From an uncultured Veillonella sp. (GTDB lineage Bacteria; Bacillota; Negativicutes; Veillonellales; Veillonellaceae): 64,000 nt of DNA. The DNA lies in the NCBI GenBank assembly GCA_900538355.1, contig UPXS01000009.1:1-64000 (forward strand), given 5' to 3'. Of the stretch, positions 46,625 to 54,964 are shown in pieces. Each line of letters begins with the position of its first letter. The stretch's first letter is position 1. Below the pieces are notes generated by a model. That model was not told where the DNA came from, did not search any database, and worked only from the letters and a program-made list of their open reading frames with translations. Position numbers and translations under genes: made by a program.

Positions 46625-46802
46625 TATGGCCTCCCCTTGTATAACACTCTACAACACTAATACTCCCATTTATACAGAATCTAAATTATTGAATACAAAA
46701 CTCTCCATCTAGGCTAAGTAAGTGCACTCATTACACATAGCCTCATATTTGTTCATATCCATTCTTATTCAAATAGATTATATATCTCTATAATTAATTA
46801 AA

Positions 46803-46826
46803 AGTAACAACACATTAGTTGTTACT
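46803..46826 (-). promoter_or_regulatory. Hairpin in the leader of the kinase-fold gene
   Basis: AGTAACAAC-ACATTA-GTTGTTACT stem followed on the minus strand by TTTTAATTAATT. It lies inside a predicted ~225-nt 5' UTR and may be an attenuator. Confidence 0.45.
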
Positions 46827-46854
46827 CATATAAGTGTATACAATTAATGTTTTT

Positions 46855-46883
46855 ATTATACTACAATTATGACCTGATATCAA
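46855..46883 (-). promoter_or_regulatory. Promoter of the kinase-fold gene
   Basis: Minus strand TTGATA, exactly 17 nt, TATAAT, directly after the fumarate reductase terminator. Confidence 0.7.
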
Positions 46884-46885
46884 AA

Positions 46886-46915
46886 GAAAAACCCCCTAGC
46901 CAAAGCTAGGGGGTT
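46886..46915 (-). terminator. Terminator of the fumarate reductase operon
   Basis: AACCCCCTAGC-CAAA-GCTAGGGGGTT stem with TTTTTCTTTT after it on the minus strand. Confidence 0.9.
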
Positions 46916-46992
46916 CTTCTGGTAATTATGATAATAGGTTTAGATTTAAGACAGTACGAGGACCAACTGAGGTCATGTCTAAATCAAACGAA

Positions 46993-47868
46993 TTAACCAA
47001 CGAATTTAGTCACTGCTGCAGTATCAGTTAAGTGACGTTTAGGCATGCCCATTTCTTCAGGGGAGATGCCAAGAGCAAGACCCACTAATTGGGACATGTG
47101 CAAGATTGGCATATCTTTGCCACCGCCAACAACTTCTTTTGCTTCTTTTTGGAACATATCAAGTTGCATTTGGCAAAGTGGGCAAGGAGTTACTACGCAA
47201 TCTGCGCCTTCTGTAGCTGCATCTTTGTTGATGGAGCCAGTCATTTGCATTACGGAATCATGTGCAGGGTATACAGCATGGAAACCGCAGCAATCAAGTT
47301 TACGGGAGAAGTCGATTGGTGTAGCACCGATAGCAGAGATCAAATCTGCTAAGGATGTAGGCATTTGATAATCTTCGAAGCCCAATTCAGTTTGAGGGCG
47401 AAGAATATGGCAACCATAGTATTCAGCTACACGTAAACCAGTTAAAGGTTTAACAACTTTAGCTTTCAATTTATCCAAACCGTAATCGCGGATCAATACC
47501 CATAAGAAATGAGTAATATCAGTTGTACCGCGGTATTGTTTACCGATTTGAGCTAATTTTTTGTTAACTTCGTTCTTTTCTTTTTCGTTGTTATCAAGCT
47601 CGTTTTTAGCTTCACGAAGCATCAAAGTACAAGTGTTACATACAGTTAAAAGGTTCAAACCTTTTTCTTCCGCCAATGCAATGTTACGAGCATTTGTAGC
47701 AAGTGTAATTTCTGGAGCGATGTCTTGAACGTGGGACGCGCCGCAGCAAGTCCAACCGTCAAGTTCTTCCAACTCGATGCCTAATTTTTTAGCTACAGCA
47801 ACTGTTGCTAAGTAGTCTTCTTTGGCAGCGCTTTCAAGAACGCAACCTGGGAAAAATGCGTATTTCAT
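46993..47868 (-). CDS. HdrB/SdhE-type subunit of fumarate reductase
   Basis: 291 residues with two CCG domains. The first has C9, C41-C42-G and C77-x2-C80; the second has a Cys near 154, CCG near 192, and C-P-L-C. Such subunits replace the haem-b membrane anchor in E-type succinate:quinone oxidoreductases and bind a non-cubane iron-sulfur cluster. It overlaps the frdB stop by 1 nt. No transmembrane helix is present, so membrane attachment must be peripheral. Confidence 0.88.
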   Translation of the reverse strand: MKYAFFPGCVLESAAKEDYLATVAVAKKLGIELEELDGWTCCGASHVQDIAPEITLATNARNIALAEEKGLNLLTVCNTCTLMLREAKNELDNNEKEKNEVNKKLAQIGKQYRGTTDITHFLWVLIRDYGLDKLKAKVVKPLTGLRVAEYYGCHILRPQTELGFEDYQMPTSLADLISAIGATPIDFSRKLDCCGFHAVYPAHDSVMQMTGSINKDAATEGADCVVTPCPLCQMQLDMFQKEAKEVVGGGKDMPILHMSQLVGLALGISPEEMGMPKRHLTDTAAVTKFVG

Positions 47869-48830
47869 TATTTGCTTACCTCCTCAGCTGCTTTCATAAG
47901 TCTGCGAACACCATCAATACCATTTACAGGTTTTTGAGGTACTACAAGTTCGAATGGATTGATTTTGCTGTGTTTCCACAAACGTAAAGCATAGAATGCT
48001 TGTTTAGCGGAATCAACAACACCATCAGATTTCAAGCTCATAGAAACTTCTTTCAAGCGACCAGTTTTGTAGAGATCGTCTTTGAAAGCAACTGCATGGC
48101 GAACGCCTTTGCTGTTAGTAAGACCAGCTTTTGTAGCTTCTTTACGCAAGTTGGAAATATCTTGAGCAGGTTTTAAGTGTTTAGGACAACGGGAGATACA
48201 GTTCATGCAGTGAACGCATTTCCAAAGACCGTTGTCGAATGCAGGTTGAATGTGAGCCATAGGTGCATCATCACGGCTATCCAATACGAAACGGTTAGCT
48301 TTTGTGAATACATATGGTTCTAAGAAGTCATCTTGACGTGCAGTCAATTTGTTACATTCAGATGCGCAGCAACCACAAAGGATACATTCTGTACCAGCAA
48401 CGAATTTTTTGAAGTCAGCTGGAGTTTGGCGAACGATTTTGTCACCTTCGTTGAATTCTGCTTTAAGGAAGATCCAAGGAGCAACTGTTTTCAAACGATC
48501 AACTTTTGCTTCCCAGTCAACAACTAAGTCACGGATAACGCGGAAGTTGCCGATAGGTGCAATTGTCAATTCATCAGTACCATAACGTTCTGTTAATTCG
48601 TCGATTTTAGCTTCGCAACCAAGCATTGCTTCGCCATTTACGCGAATGGAGCAAGCGCCGCAAACTGCGGAACGGCAAGCTGCCAAGAATGTTAAAGTTG
48701 GATCTTGAGTATCTTTAATTTTTTGAAGGCCCCAAAGAATTGTACGGTCAGCTTCATAGTCGAATTTGAAAGTCTGTACAAACGCGCGACCTTGTTGGTA
48801 ACGGTGAATATGGTAGGTGATTTGTCTCAT
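47868..48830 (-). CDS. frdB: Fumarate reductase iron-sulfur subunit
   Basis: 320 residues. A [2Fe-2S] ferredoxin domain (CRSAVCGACS ... C, around 52-75), then two C-x2-C-x2-C-x3-C motifs (CILCGCCASEC and CVHCMNCISRCP) for the [4Fe-4S]/[3Fe-4S] clusters. It passes electrons from the quinone side to FrdA. A C-terminal extension beyond ~240 is longer than in E. coli FrdB, as seen in E-type enzymes. One nt separates it from frdA. Confidence 0.95.
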   Translation of the reverse strand: MRQITYHIHRYQQGRAFVQTFKFDYEADRTILWGLQKIKDTQDPTLTFLAACRSAVCGACSIRVNGEAMLGCEAKIDELTERYGTDELTIAPIGNFRVIRDLVVDWEAKVDRLKTVAPWIFLKAEFNEGDKIVRQTPADFKKFVAGTECILCGCCASECNKLTARQDDFLEPYVFTKANRFVLDSRDDAPMAHIQPAFDNGLWKCVHCMNCISRCPKHLKPAQDISNLRKEATKAGLTNSKGVRHAVAFKDDLYKTGRLKEVSMSLKSDGVVDSAKQAFYALRLWKHSKINPFELVVPQKPVNGIDGVRRLMKAAEEVSK

Positions 48831-48831
48831 C

Positions 48832-50550
48832 TTAGTACTTCCTTTCTTGTGGTTCGTATTTAGTGAACACTACGTCGCGTTCAGTCAATTCGTACTCGCC
48901 GTTAGCACCCAATTTGATCAAAGAGTGTTTTAAGTATCTTTCATCATTACGTTTTGGATGGTCTTCACGGATATGAGCACCACGAGATTCACGACGGTGT
49001 AAAGCGCCCATAGCAATAGCTTTAGCTACTGTTAACATGGAACCGATTTCACAATAGTTAACGAATGCCATGTTGTAAGTACGTTCAGGGTCACCTACAT
49101 AACAAGTTTTGTAATCTTCAATCAATTGATCGATTTCTTTTAATGCTTCAGTAATACCGTCTTCATTACGGAAGATACCTACTTTGTTCCACATTGCATC
49201 AGCCAATGCATCGCGGATTTCAACTACAGGACGACCGCCTTCACGAGTTGTTACTTCAGTGAATTTAGCTTCCCAAGCTTTTGCAGCTGCAGCTAATTCT
49301 GCATCTACGTTAGGTTGTTCATGTGTTTCAGCATAGTCAGCTGCGCCAGCACCGGATACTTTACCGAATACTACGCCGTCTGCCAAGGAGTTACCACCTA
49401 AACGGTTAGCACCGTGGATGGAGATACAAGAAGCTTCGCCGGAGGAGAACAAACCAGGCAATTCACATGCACAAGTTTTGTAATCAACTACGTCGATACC
49501 GCCCATTGTATAGTGACATGTAGGACGAATAGGTACTGGTTGTACTAATGGATCGCAATGTTCGAAAGTCATAGCCAAGTCACGGATACCATGAAGTTTT
49601 TCAATGATAACTTCAGGACCTAAGTGACGAAGGTCAGCTACTACGTATGCGTTAAGACCAGAACCGAAACCACGACCTGCAGCGATTTCATCTTCGATTG
49701 CTTTCGCTACAACGTCACGGGATGCTAATTCCATTTTATTAGGCGCATATTTTTTCATGAAACGTTCGCCTTCAGCGTTAAGAAGGTAACCACCTTCACC
49801 ACGAACCGCTTCAGACATCAAGATACCAGTACGACCAAGACCAGTTGGATGGAATTGGATCATTTCCATATCTTTCAATGCATTACCAGCGCGGAATGCT
49901 GCTGCCATACCATCGCCTGTGGAAAGGAATGGGTTTGTAGTACGAGTCCAGAAAATACGACCTGCACCACCAGTAGACAAGATAACTGCTTTTGCTTTAA
50001 TTTGTTCTACGCGACCTTCTTTCATGTTCCACACAACTGCGCCACCAACGTGACCGTTTGCGTCTTTAACAAGATCTAAAAGGTACCATTCTTGTAAGAA
50101 GTGTACGCCTTCTTTCAAGCATTGTTCGTAAGTTGTGTGCAAAATAACGTGACCAGTTTTATCCGCAGAGTAGCAAGTACGTGGATAGGATTGACCACCG
50201 AAGTTACGTTGCGCAATTTTGTTTTCTTGAGTACGGGAGAATGGAGCACCCATGTGGTCCATTTCAAGTACGCCTTCTGGACAACGAGAGCAGAAGAATT
50301 CGATCGCATCTTGGTCGCCAAGATAGTCAGAACCTTTTACTGTGTCGAAAGTATGTGTTTCGATTGTGTCTTCAGCTGCAACGTTGTTCAAACATGCATT
50401 TACACCGCCTTGCGCCATTGCTGTTGCAGAGCGAGTTGGGAAAATTTTAGTAATAAGAGCTACATTTAAGCCTTTGCGACGACCAACTTCAAGAGCCGCG
50501 CGTTGACCAGCGCCACCGCTACCTACTACTAGAACATCAAACTGTTCCAT
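48832..50550 (-). CDS. frdA: Fumarate reductase flavoprotein subunit
   Basis: 572 residues. FAD-binding GSGGAGQRAAL (10-20), substrate loop HPTGLGRTGI, active-site Arg in SRDVV, HYTMGGID and GANRLGG are all present. The motif that normally reads R-S-H-T reads R-S-A-T here (Ala42), so the histidine for covalent FAD attachment is missing; the codon GCA at 50425-50427 was checked. It reduces fumarate to succinate as the anaerobic electron sink. First gene of the operon. Confidence 0.95.
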   Translation of the reverse strand: MEQFDVLVVGSGGAGQRAALEVGRRKGLNVALITKIFPTRSATAMAQGGVNACLNNVAAEDTIETHTFDTVKGSDYLGDQDAIEFFCSRCPEGVLEMDHMGAPFSRTQENKIAQRNFGGQSYPRTCYSADKTGHVILHTTYEQCLKEGVHFLQEWYLLDLVKDANGHVGGAVVWNMKEGRVEQIKAKAVILSTGGAGRIFWTRTTNPFLSTGDGMAAAFRAGNALKDMEMIQFHPTGLGRTGILMSEAVRGEGGYLLNAEGERFMKKYAPNKMELASRDVVAKAIEDEIAAGRGFGSGLNAYVVADLRHLGPEVIIEKLHGIRDLAMTFEHCDPLVQPVPIRPTCHYTMGGIDVVDYKTCACELPGLFSSGEASCISIHGANRLGGNSLADGVVFGKVSGAGAADYAETHEQPNVDAELAAAAKAWEAKFTEVTTREGGRPVVEIRDALADAMWNKVGIFRNEDGITEALKEIDQLIEDYKTCYVGDPERTYNMAFVNYCEIGSMLTVAKAIAMGALHRRESRGAHIREDHPKRNDERYLKHSLIKLGANGEYELTERDVVFTKYEPQERKY

Positions 50551-50695
50551 AATGACCTCCTCATAACTACCTATTAATAAGAAAACTTGTTAGACTATCT
50601 CATTTCAAAACTTATAAAAATTTTTGATAACCTAATCATTTTTCTTTCAAGAAAAGCCCCATACTTATGCGACTTTTCTTATAGCTTTACATATA

Positions 50696-50724
50696 ATTAT
50701 AGAGAGCATTTTGTATGATGTCTA
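50696..50724 (-). promoter_or_regulatory. Promoter of the fumarate reductase operon
   Basis: Minus strand TAGACA, exactly 17 nt, TATAAT. Predicted 5' UTR of about 140 nt. Confidence 0.7.
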
Positions 50725-51256
50725 AACCCTATTATGCATAATTAATTTCGATTAATCTAACTGATAATTTATTTCACTTAGTATTTTTCTTGTTTACTTA
50801 TGAACATTTAAAATAGATTTATGAATATTTCATACAGGAAGTTAAGGATATTACGAAAGTAATTCGGTTCCGAAATTTTTGTATATTTTTATTTCCGCTA
50901 GACCCTTAACAAGTCTTATTAATACTGACTTTATAAGATTACCAAACTGTTCATAATAATTAATATCCGTTAAATTCCTACTAAAACTACCTAGATTTTA
51001 ATCATCGAAAATCATCAAATTTCTACGGCTATTATTGGTATTTAACTCTCTGATAATTATTATCATAAGTTTTTTTAGTGATTTCTTTCACACTCGCTAA
51101 AATTGGCAAAATCCTGTTCATCTATGCGCATACGGCAATCTTCGATATAGTTCATCTTCATTCATTAGCAGAATTCATTAAGTTTCAAGTTTTCTTCGTT
51201 TTTAAGCTCTCAAAACATGAAGAACAGGCTTATAAACTCGCATATACATTCATCTT
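50725..51256. other. Long AT-rich intergenic region between divergent operons
   Basis: No gene is supported. It separates frd (minus) from the two-component system (plus). An inverted repeat AATTCGG-TT-CCGAA lies near 50862. Several GATTAAT/ATCATC-type half-sites are scattered but form no convincing FNR or CRP box. Likely a regulatory region. Confidence 0.55.
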
Positions 51257-51285
51257 TTGCTCATTCCTGTTGTATAAGGTATGAT
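51257..51285 (+). promoter_or_regulatory. Promoter of the two-component system
   Basis: TTGCTC, 17 nt, TATGAT. The predicted 5' UTR is about 145 nt and contains the 51343-51362 hairpin. Confidence 0.6.
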
Positions 51286-51342
51286 AATAGATAAATAAGT
51301 TATATAATATTATATATATAGTCAACTCTATATGGTGTTGTG

Positions 51343-51362
51343 GCTTTCACCAAAATGAAAGC
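51343..51362 (+). promoter_or_regulatory. Perfect hairpin or operator upstream of the response regulator
   Basis: GCTTTCA-CCAAAA-TGAAAGC, 7-bp inverted repeat, 75 nt before the start. Could be the response regulator's own operator or an RNA hairpin. Confidence 0.5.
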
Positions 51363-51436
51363 ATATATATATATAATGACTATATTAATGTAGTTGGAGA
51401 GCTATATTTTTAACTCATACATAAGGAGAACAGAGA

Positions 51437-52111
51437 ATGAAAATTTTACTTGTAGAAGACGAAGAAATGCTGAATGGCATTACGGCCAAATATTTGCGTG
51501 CAGAGAATATGACAGTTGATACATGCTTCAATGGTCAACAAGCCATCGATTATGTAAATACATCTAGCTATGACGTTATCGTTATGGATATCATGATGCC
51601 AGTCCTTGACGGCATTAGCGCTCTTGCACAAATGCGCAACGACGGTAATACAACACCTGTATTGCTTTTAACTGCAAAAGATTCCTTACAAGATAAAGTT
51701 ACAGGCCTCAACACAGGCGCTGACGATTACCTTGTAAAACCTTTCGATCTTGAAGAATTAACGGCTCGTATTTATGCATTGGCTCGTCGTAATGCGCGCC
51801 ACGCACAAAACGATATCCACGTAGGTCCACTTACAATTAATGTGCCTCAACGTACTGTTAAACGCGACGGTGAAACAATCACATTGACTGCTAAAGAATT
51901 CGACCTCTTATTCTATTTAGCAAGTAACGAAAACATCGTATTATCCCGTCAACAAATTCTTGACCATGTTTGGGAATACGACTATGAAAGCTACTCTAAT
52001 CTTATCGATGTATACATCAAAGATTTACGTAAAAAGATCGATACTGACGAGAATGTAAAACTCATTCAAACAGTTCGTGGAGTAGGGTATGTCCTCAAAA
52101 CAGAAAACTAA
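51437..52111 (+). CDS. OmpR/PhoB-family response regulator
   Basis: 224 residues. Receiver domain with the phospho-acceptor Asp in DVIVMDIMMP (around 51), Thr/Lys in LLTAKD, and KPF. The C-terminal winged helix (about 130-222) has LTAKEFDLL and VRGVGYVL. AAGGAG precedes the ATG. Its 3' end overlaps the kinase gene by 23 nt. Confidence 0.96.
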   Translation: MKILLVEDEEMLNGITAKYLRAENMTVDTCFNGQQAIDYVNTSSYDVIVMDIMMPVLDGISALAQMRNDGNTTPVLLLTAKDSLQDKVTGLNTGADDYLVKPFDLEELTARIYALARRNARHAQNDIHVGPLTINVPQRTVKRDGETITLTAKEFDLLFYLASNENIVLSRQQILDHVWEYDYESYSNLIDVYIKDLRKKIDTDENVKLIQTVRGVGYVLKTEN

Positions 52112-53504
52112 TGATCCTCACCGAGATCTAGACACCATGTCTGGGGCAGCTACCGATTTATTTAATCGGCTGCCCCTCACTTTTAAAATTATGTCTTGGT
52201 ATACCATCTTTTTGCTCATCATTTTGATGGTTGCCTCTGCATGGATTTATGCATATACGCACGAGTCCGATAACAAAGAAGTACGTGAGCGCTTGCAGCA
52301 GCAAGCAATGATCATGGCTACGGATATTCGCAAATTTAAACCGTACCAAGATAATACATTCTTCTTTGTTTCCACCCAAGACGGCTATATTATTAAAGGC
52401 GCCTTACCAGACGGTTTCCCAAACCAAACAGTCCTCTCCTTAGGACAGGTTGGAGAAATTGCTGTAGGTGACGACACCTTCTATTACTACGATACGCCGG
52501 TTAATGAACCAAACTATCGTGGTATTTTGCGTGCTGTTACAAAGGTAAAAACAGCCTCTAAAAAGACAGAAAACCTACTATATAGTTTATTATTAGGTGA
52601 TGTTATCTTCTTGTTGATTTCATCACTAGGTGGTTATCTATTCATCAAAAAAGGCCTCAAGCCGGTCCGAACCTTGACGAAAACAGCTAAGGTTATCGGT
52701 AAGAACAATGACTTGAGCCGCCGTATTGATATTCCTGTTCGTACTGCGCGCGATGAAATCTACGAGCTTACCACCACGTTTAACCGCATGATTTCAGGTC
52801 TGGAAGACTCCTCTAATCGGGAAAAACAGTTTAGTTCTGACGTATCTCATGAGTTGCGTACACCAATTGCTGTTATCAAAGCAGAAAGTGAATTCGCTTT
52901 AAAATACGGCCGTACAGAGGACGATTTACGAGAAGGCTTAACACATATCTTAGAACAAGCCAAGTTTATGACTAACCTCGTAAGTCAATTGCTCGATGTA
53001 GCACGCCTAGAGAATGCGCATGAACTCAACTTAGCACCTGTAGATGTATCGTTGATGTTAACCAATATGGTTCATGACTATACACGACTTGTTGCAGAGA
53101 ATACAGAAAAAAGGATTTCCATTACATCCAATATACAACCGCATATGCGTATCGTGGCTCATGAAGTGTCCTTACGTCGTGCCATTACAAACTTGGTGGA
53201 CAATGCTATCAAGTTTACGAATTCCACCATCGACATTTCAGCCAAGCTTGCCGGCGGTGAACTTGTTATTACGGTAACAGATAACGGCATCGGTATCGAG
53301 CCAGAAAACCTTGAGCATATTTGGGATCGCATGTACCAAACAGAGCAATCTCGAAATAAGAAATCAAATCACGGTATTGGACTTGGCTTATACTTTGTAA
53401 ATAAAGTTATTAGCTTACACCACGGCACAGTAACAGCCACAAGCGAGCCACAAGTAAAAACTACATTTACAGTACGATTACCGTACAACAGAACAGAAGA
53501 ATAA
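52089..53504 (+). CDS. Sensor histidine kinase
   Basis: 471 residues. TM1 (about 35-55), an extracytoplasmic sensor of ~110 residues, TM2 (about 165-188), HAMP, then HisKA with the phospho-acceptor His in SSDVSHELRTP, and an ATPase domain with NLVDNAIKFT (N box), DNGIGI (G1) and GLGLYF (G2). ATG 52089 has GGAG upstream within the response regulator gene. CusS/ArlS-like architecture; the signal is unknown. Confidence 0.95.
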   Translation: MSSKQKTNDPHRDLDTMSGAATDLFNRLPLTFKIMSWYTIFLLIILMVASAWIYAYTHESDNKEVRERLQQQAMIMATDIRKFKPYQDNTFFFVSTQDGYIIKGALPDGFPNQTVLSLGQVGEIAVGDDTFYYYDTPVNEPNYRGILRAVTKVKTASKKTENLLYSLLLGDVIFLLISSLGGYLFIKKGLKPVRTLTKTAKVIGKNNDLSRRIDIPVRTARDEIYELTTTFNRMISGLEDSSNREKQFSSDVSHELRTPIAVIKAESEFALKYGRTEDDLREGLTHILEQAKFMTNLVSQLLDVARLENAHELNLAPVDVSLMLTNMVHDYTRLVAENTEKRISITSNIQPHMRIVAHEVSLRRAITNLVDNAIKFTNSTIDISAKLAGGELVITVTDNGIGIEPENLEHIWDRMYQTEQSRNKKSNHGIGLGLYFVNKVISLHHGTVTATSEPQVKTTFTVRLPYNRTEE

Positions 53505-53507
53505 ACT

Positions 53508-53537
53508 AAAGGGACTGACCAACGGTCAGTCCCTTTT
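53508..53537 (+). terminator. Terminator of the two-component operon
   Basis: AAAGGGACTGACC-AAC-GGTCAGTCCCTTT stem with a T run. Confidence 0.92.
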
Positions 53538-53557
53538 CTTATACGCACTCAATATAT

Positions 53558-53600
53558 ACAAAACGCTAGCACAGAGAAACTCTCATTGCTAGCGTTTTTG
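53558..53600 (-). terminator. Terminator of the DUF445 operon
   Basis: AAAACGCTAGCA/TGCTAGCGTTTT stem with an inner GAG/CTC and T runs on both strands. Confidence 0.88.
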
Positions 53601-53650
53601 TAGTATATGGTATTTAATTATGTAGCGCTTAATTATTAAGCATTTAATTT

Positions 53651-54964
53651 TTAGCCTATGAATTGTTGCCATAATGGCATATATACATATTCGAGGAAGG
53701 TCCATACAACGAGCCCTGCAATAGCACCAACAATGGCACCATTGATACGGATCCAGCTGAGGTCATCCTCTACCTTAGATTCGATAAAGTAAATAAACTT
53801 ATCTGTGCTAAGGCCGCCTAGAACCTGGCGTATGATGGTTTCAATAAGATCATAGCCCTGTTCAAGCACATATATACCAATATTGTGCAATGTATCTTCT
53901 ATACGGTTTCTCAAATCTTCGGATTGGCCATATACAGTCCACAATTCAAGAGCAATATTCACGAGAACTTGTGCAGGTGTTTCCCCATTTTCATCCCCTA
54001 CAAGTAATAATTCCTCTACATAAGGGCATAAATGGTTTTCAATAACAGATTCCCAGTCTTGTTCACGAATCCAACGTTCCCACGCTTCATCGAGAGCATC
54101 ACAAACCTCGCGGTTTTCTTCTATATGGCGAATTGGATCTACCCATTGGCGAAGCCATGCAGTCCGTTCAGGACTATTTGGTCGCTTCCAGTTTTCAAGC
54201 ATAGCATAAGCCTCTTGAACGATAGCCTGTGCTAGCTCATGGTAGTTCACCACATCGGTCGCTTCAGACATGGAGATGAGGAAATCAGACCAGAAGCCCT
54301 TTCGCTTTTTCTTATGCGCCTCTTCTGCTACAACCGCTGTAAGCCACGTAACCATAGCTGGATGGTTAATACGTTCTTGAATTACATTCAATACCTGTAC
54401 AACCATACCTTCATAGCGATTATGTTCACATAAGTCGAGCAACACATGTTTCAAAACCGGTACAAGAGAATGTTTTTGAAGCAATCCACGGATGCGTTTT
54501 GCCCCCCATTGTGCCCATTCCTCGTTCGTTTGAGACTTCCATAAGAGATGTAACCCTTGATGGATTACAAGGCGTGCTGCTCGTTGCCCTTCTGGAGATA
54601 GCAAGAATTTTTCAAACAATGGTACAAATTGAACATTGCTCAACAATACTTTACACCGTTCCTTCGTAAGCATCTTTGTCTCAACGAGCTTAATAACACC
54701 GTTGATGAGGCGATCCTTATTGCGAGGAATTAACGCTGTATGATACGGGAATCCTAGTGGCTTACGGAACAAAGCAGTTACGGCAAACCAGTCCGCCACG
54801 CTACCGATAAGGGCAGACTGCACAGCCCAGTAAAGCGGCTGGTACCAGCTTTCAGAACCAAAGAAAAATTGACCTACGAAAGCAAAACAGTACAATAGAG
54901 CAGTCAAACCAAGAATACCGTTTGCGCGCTGCCGCAAGGTGAGGGATTTCAAATATCTAATCAT
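53651..54964 (-). CDS. DUF445 family membrane protein (second of tandem pair)
   Basis: 437 residues. Two N-terminal membrane helices, then the motif GSVADWFAVTALFRKPLGFPYHTALIP-like region (around 53-79) typical of DUF445. A long helical middle and a C-terminal helix follow (ING A/SIVGAIAG). Bacillus YheB is a relative; function unknown. It overlaps the upstream paralogue by 4 nt, so the two are translationally coupled. Confidence 0.85.
   Translation of the reverse strand: MIRYLKSLTLRQRANGILGLTALLYCFAFVGQFFFGSESWYQPLYWAVQSALIGSVADWFAVTALFRKPLGFPYHTALIPRNKDRLINGVIKLVETKMLTKERCKVLLSNVQFVPLFEKFLLSPEGQRAARLVIHQGLHLLWKSQTNEEWAQWGAKRIRGLLQKHSLVPVLKHVLLDLCEHNRYEGMVVQVLNVIQERINHPAMVTWLTAVVAEEAHKKKRKGFWSDFLISMSEATDVVNYHELAQAIVQEAYAMLENWKRPNSPERTAWLRQWVDPIRHIEENREVCDALDEAWERWIREQDWESVIENHLCPYVEELLLVGDENGETPAQVLVNIALELWTVYGQSEDLRNRIEDTLHNIGIYVLEQGYDLIETIIRQVLGGLSTDKFIYFIESKVEDDLSWIRINGAIVGAIAGLVVWTFLEYVYMPLWQQFIG

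Noticed and set aside
50624..50638. FNR-like box (TTGATAACCTAATCA) before frdA
   Set aside because: The second half does not match ATCAA, and the site lies downstream of the predicted transcription start.
51078..51284. 68-codon open frame on the plus strand in the long frd/two-component spacer
   Set aside because: It starts with GTG without a ribosome-binding site, overlaps the two-component promoter, and its composition looks like translated AT-rich non-coding DNA.
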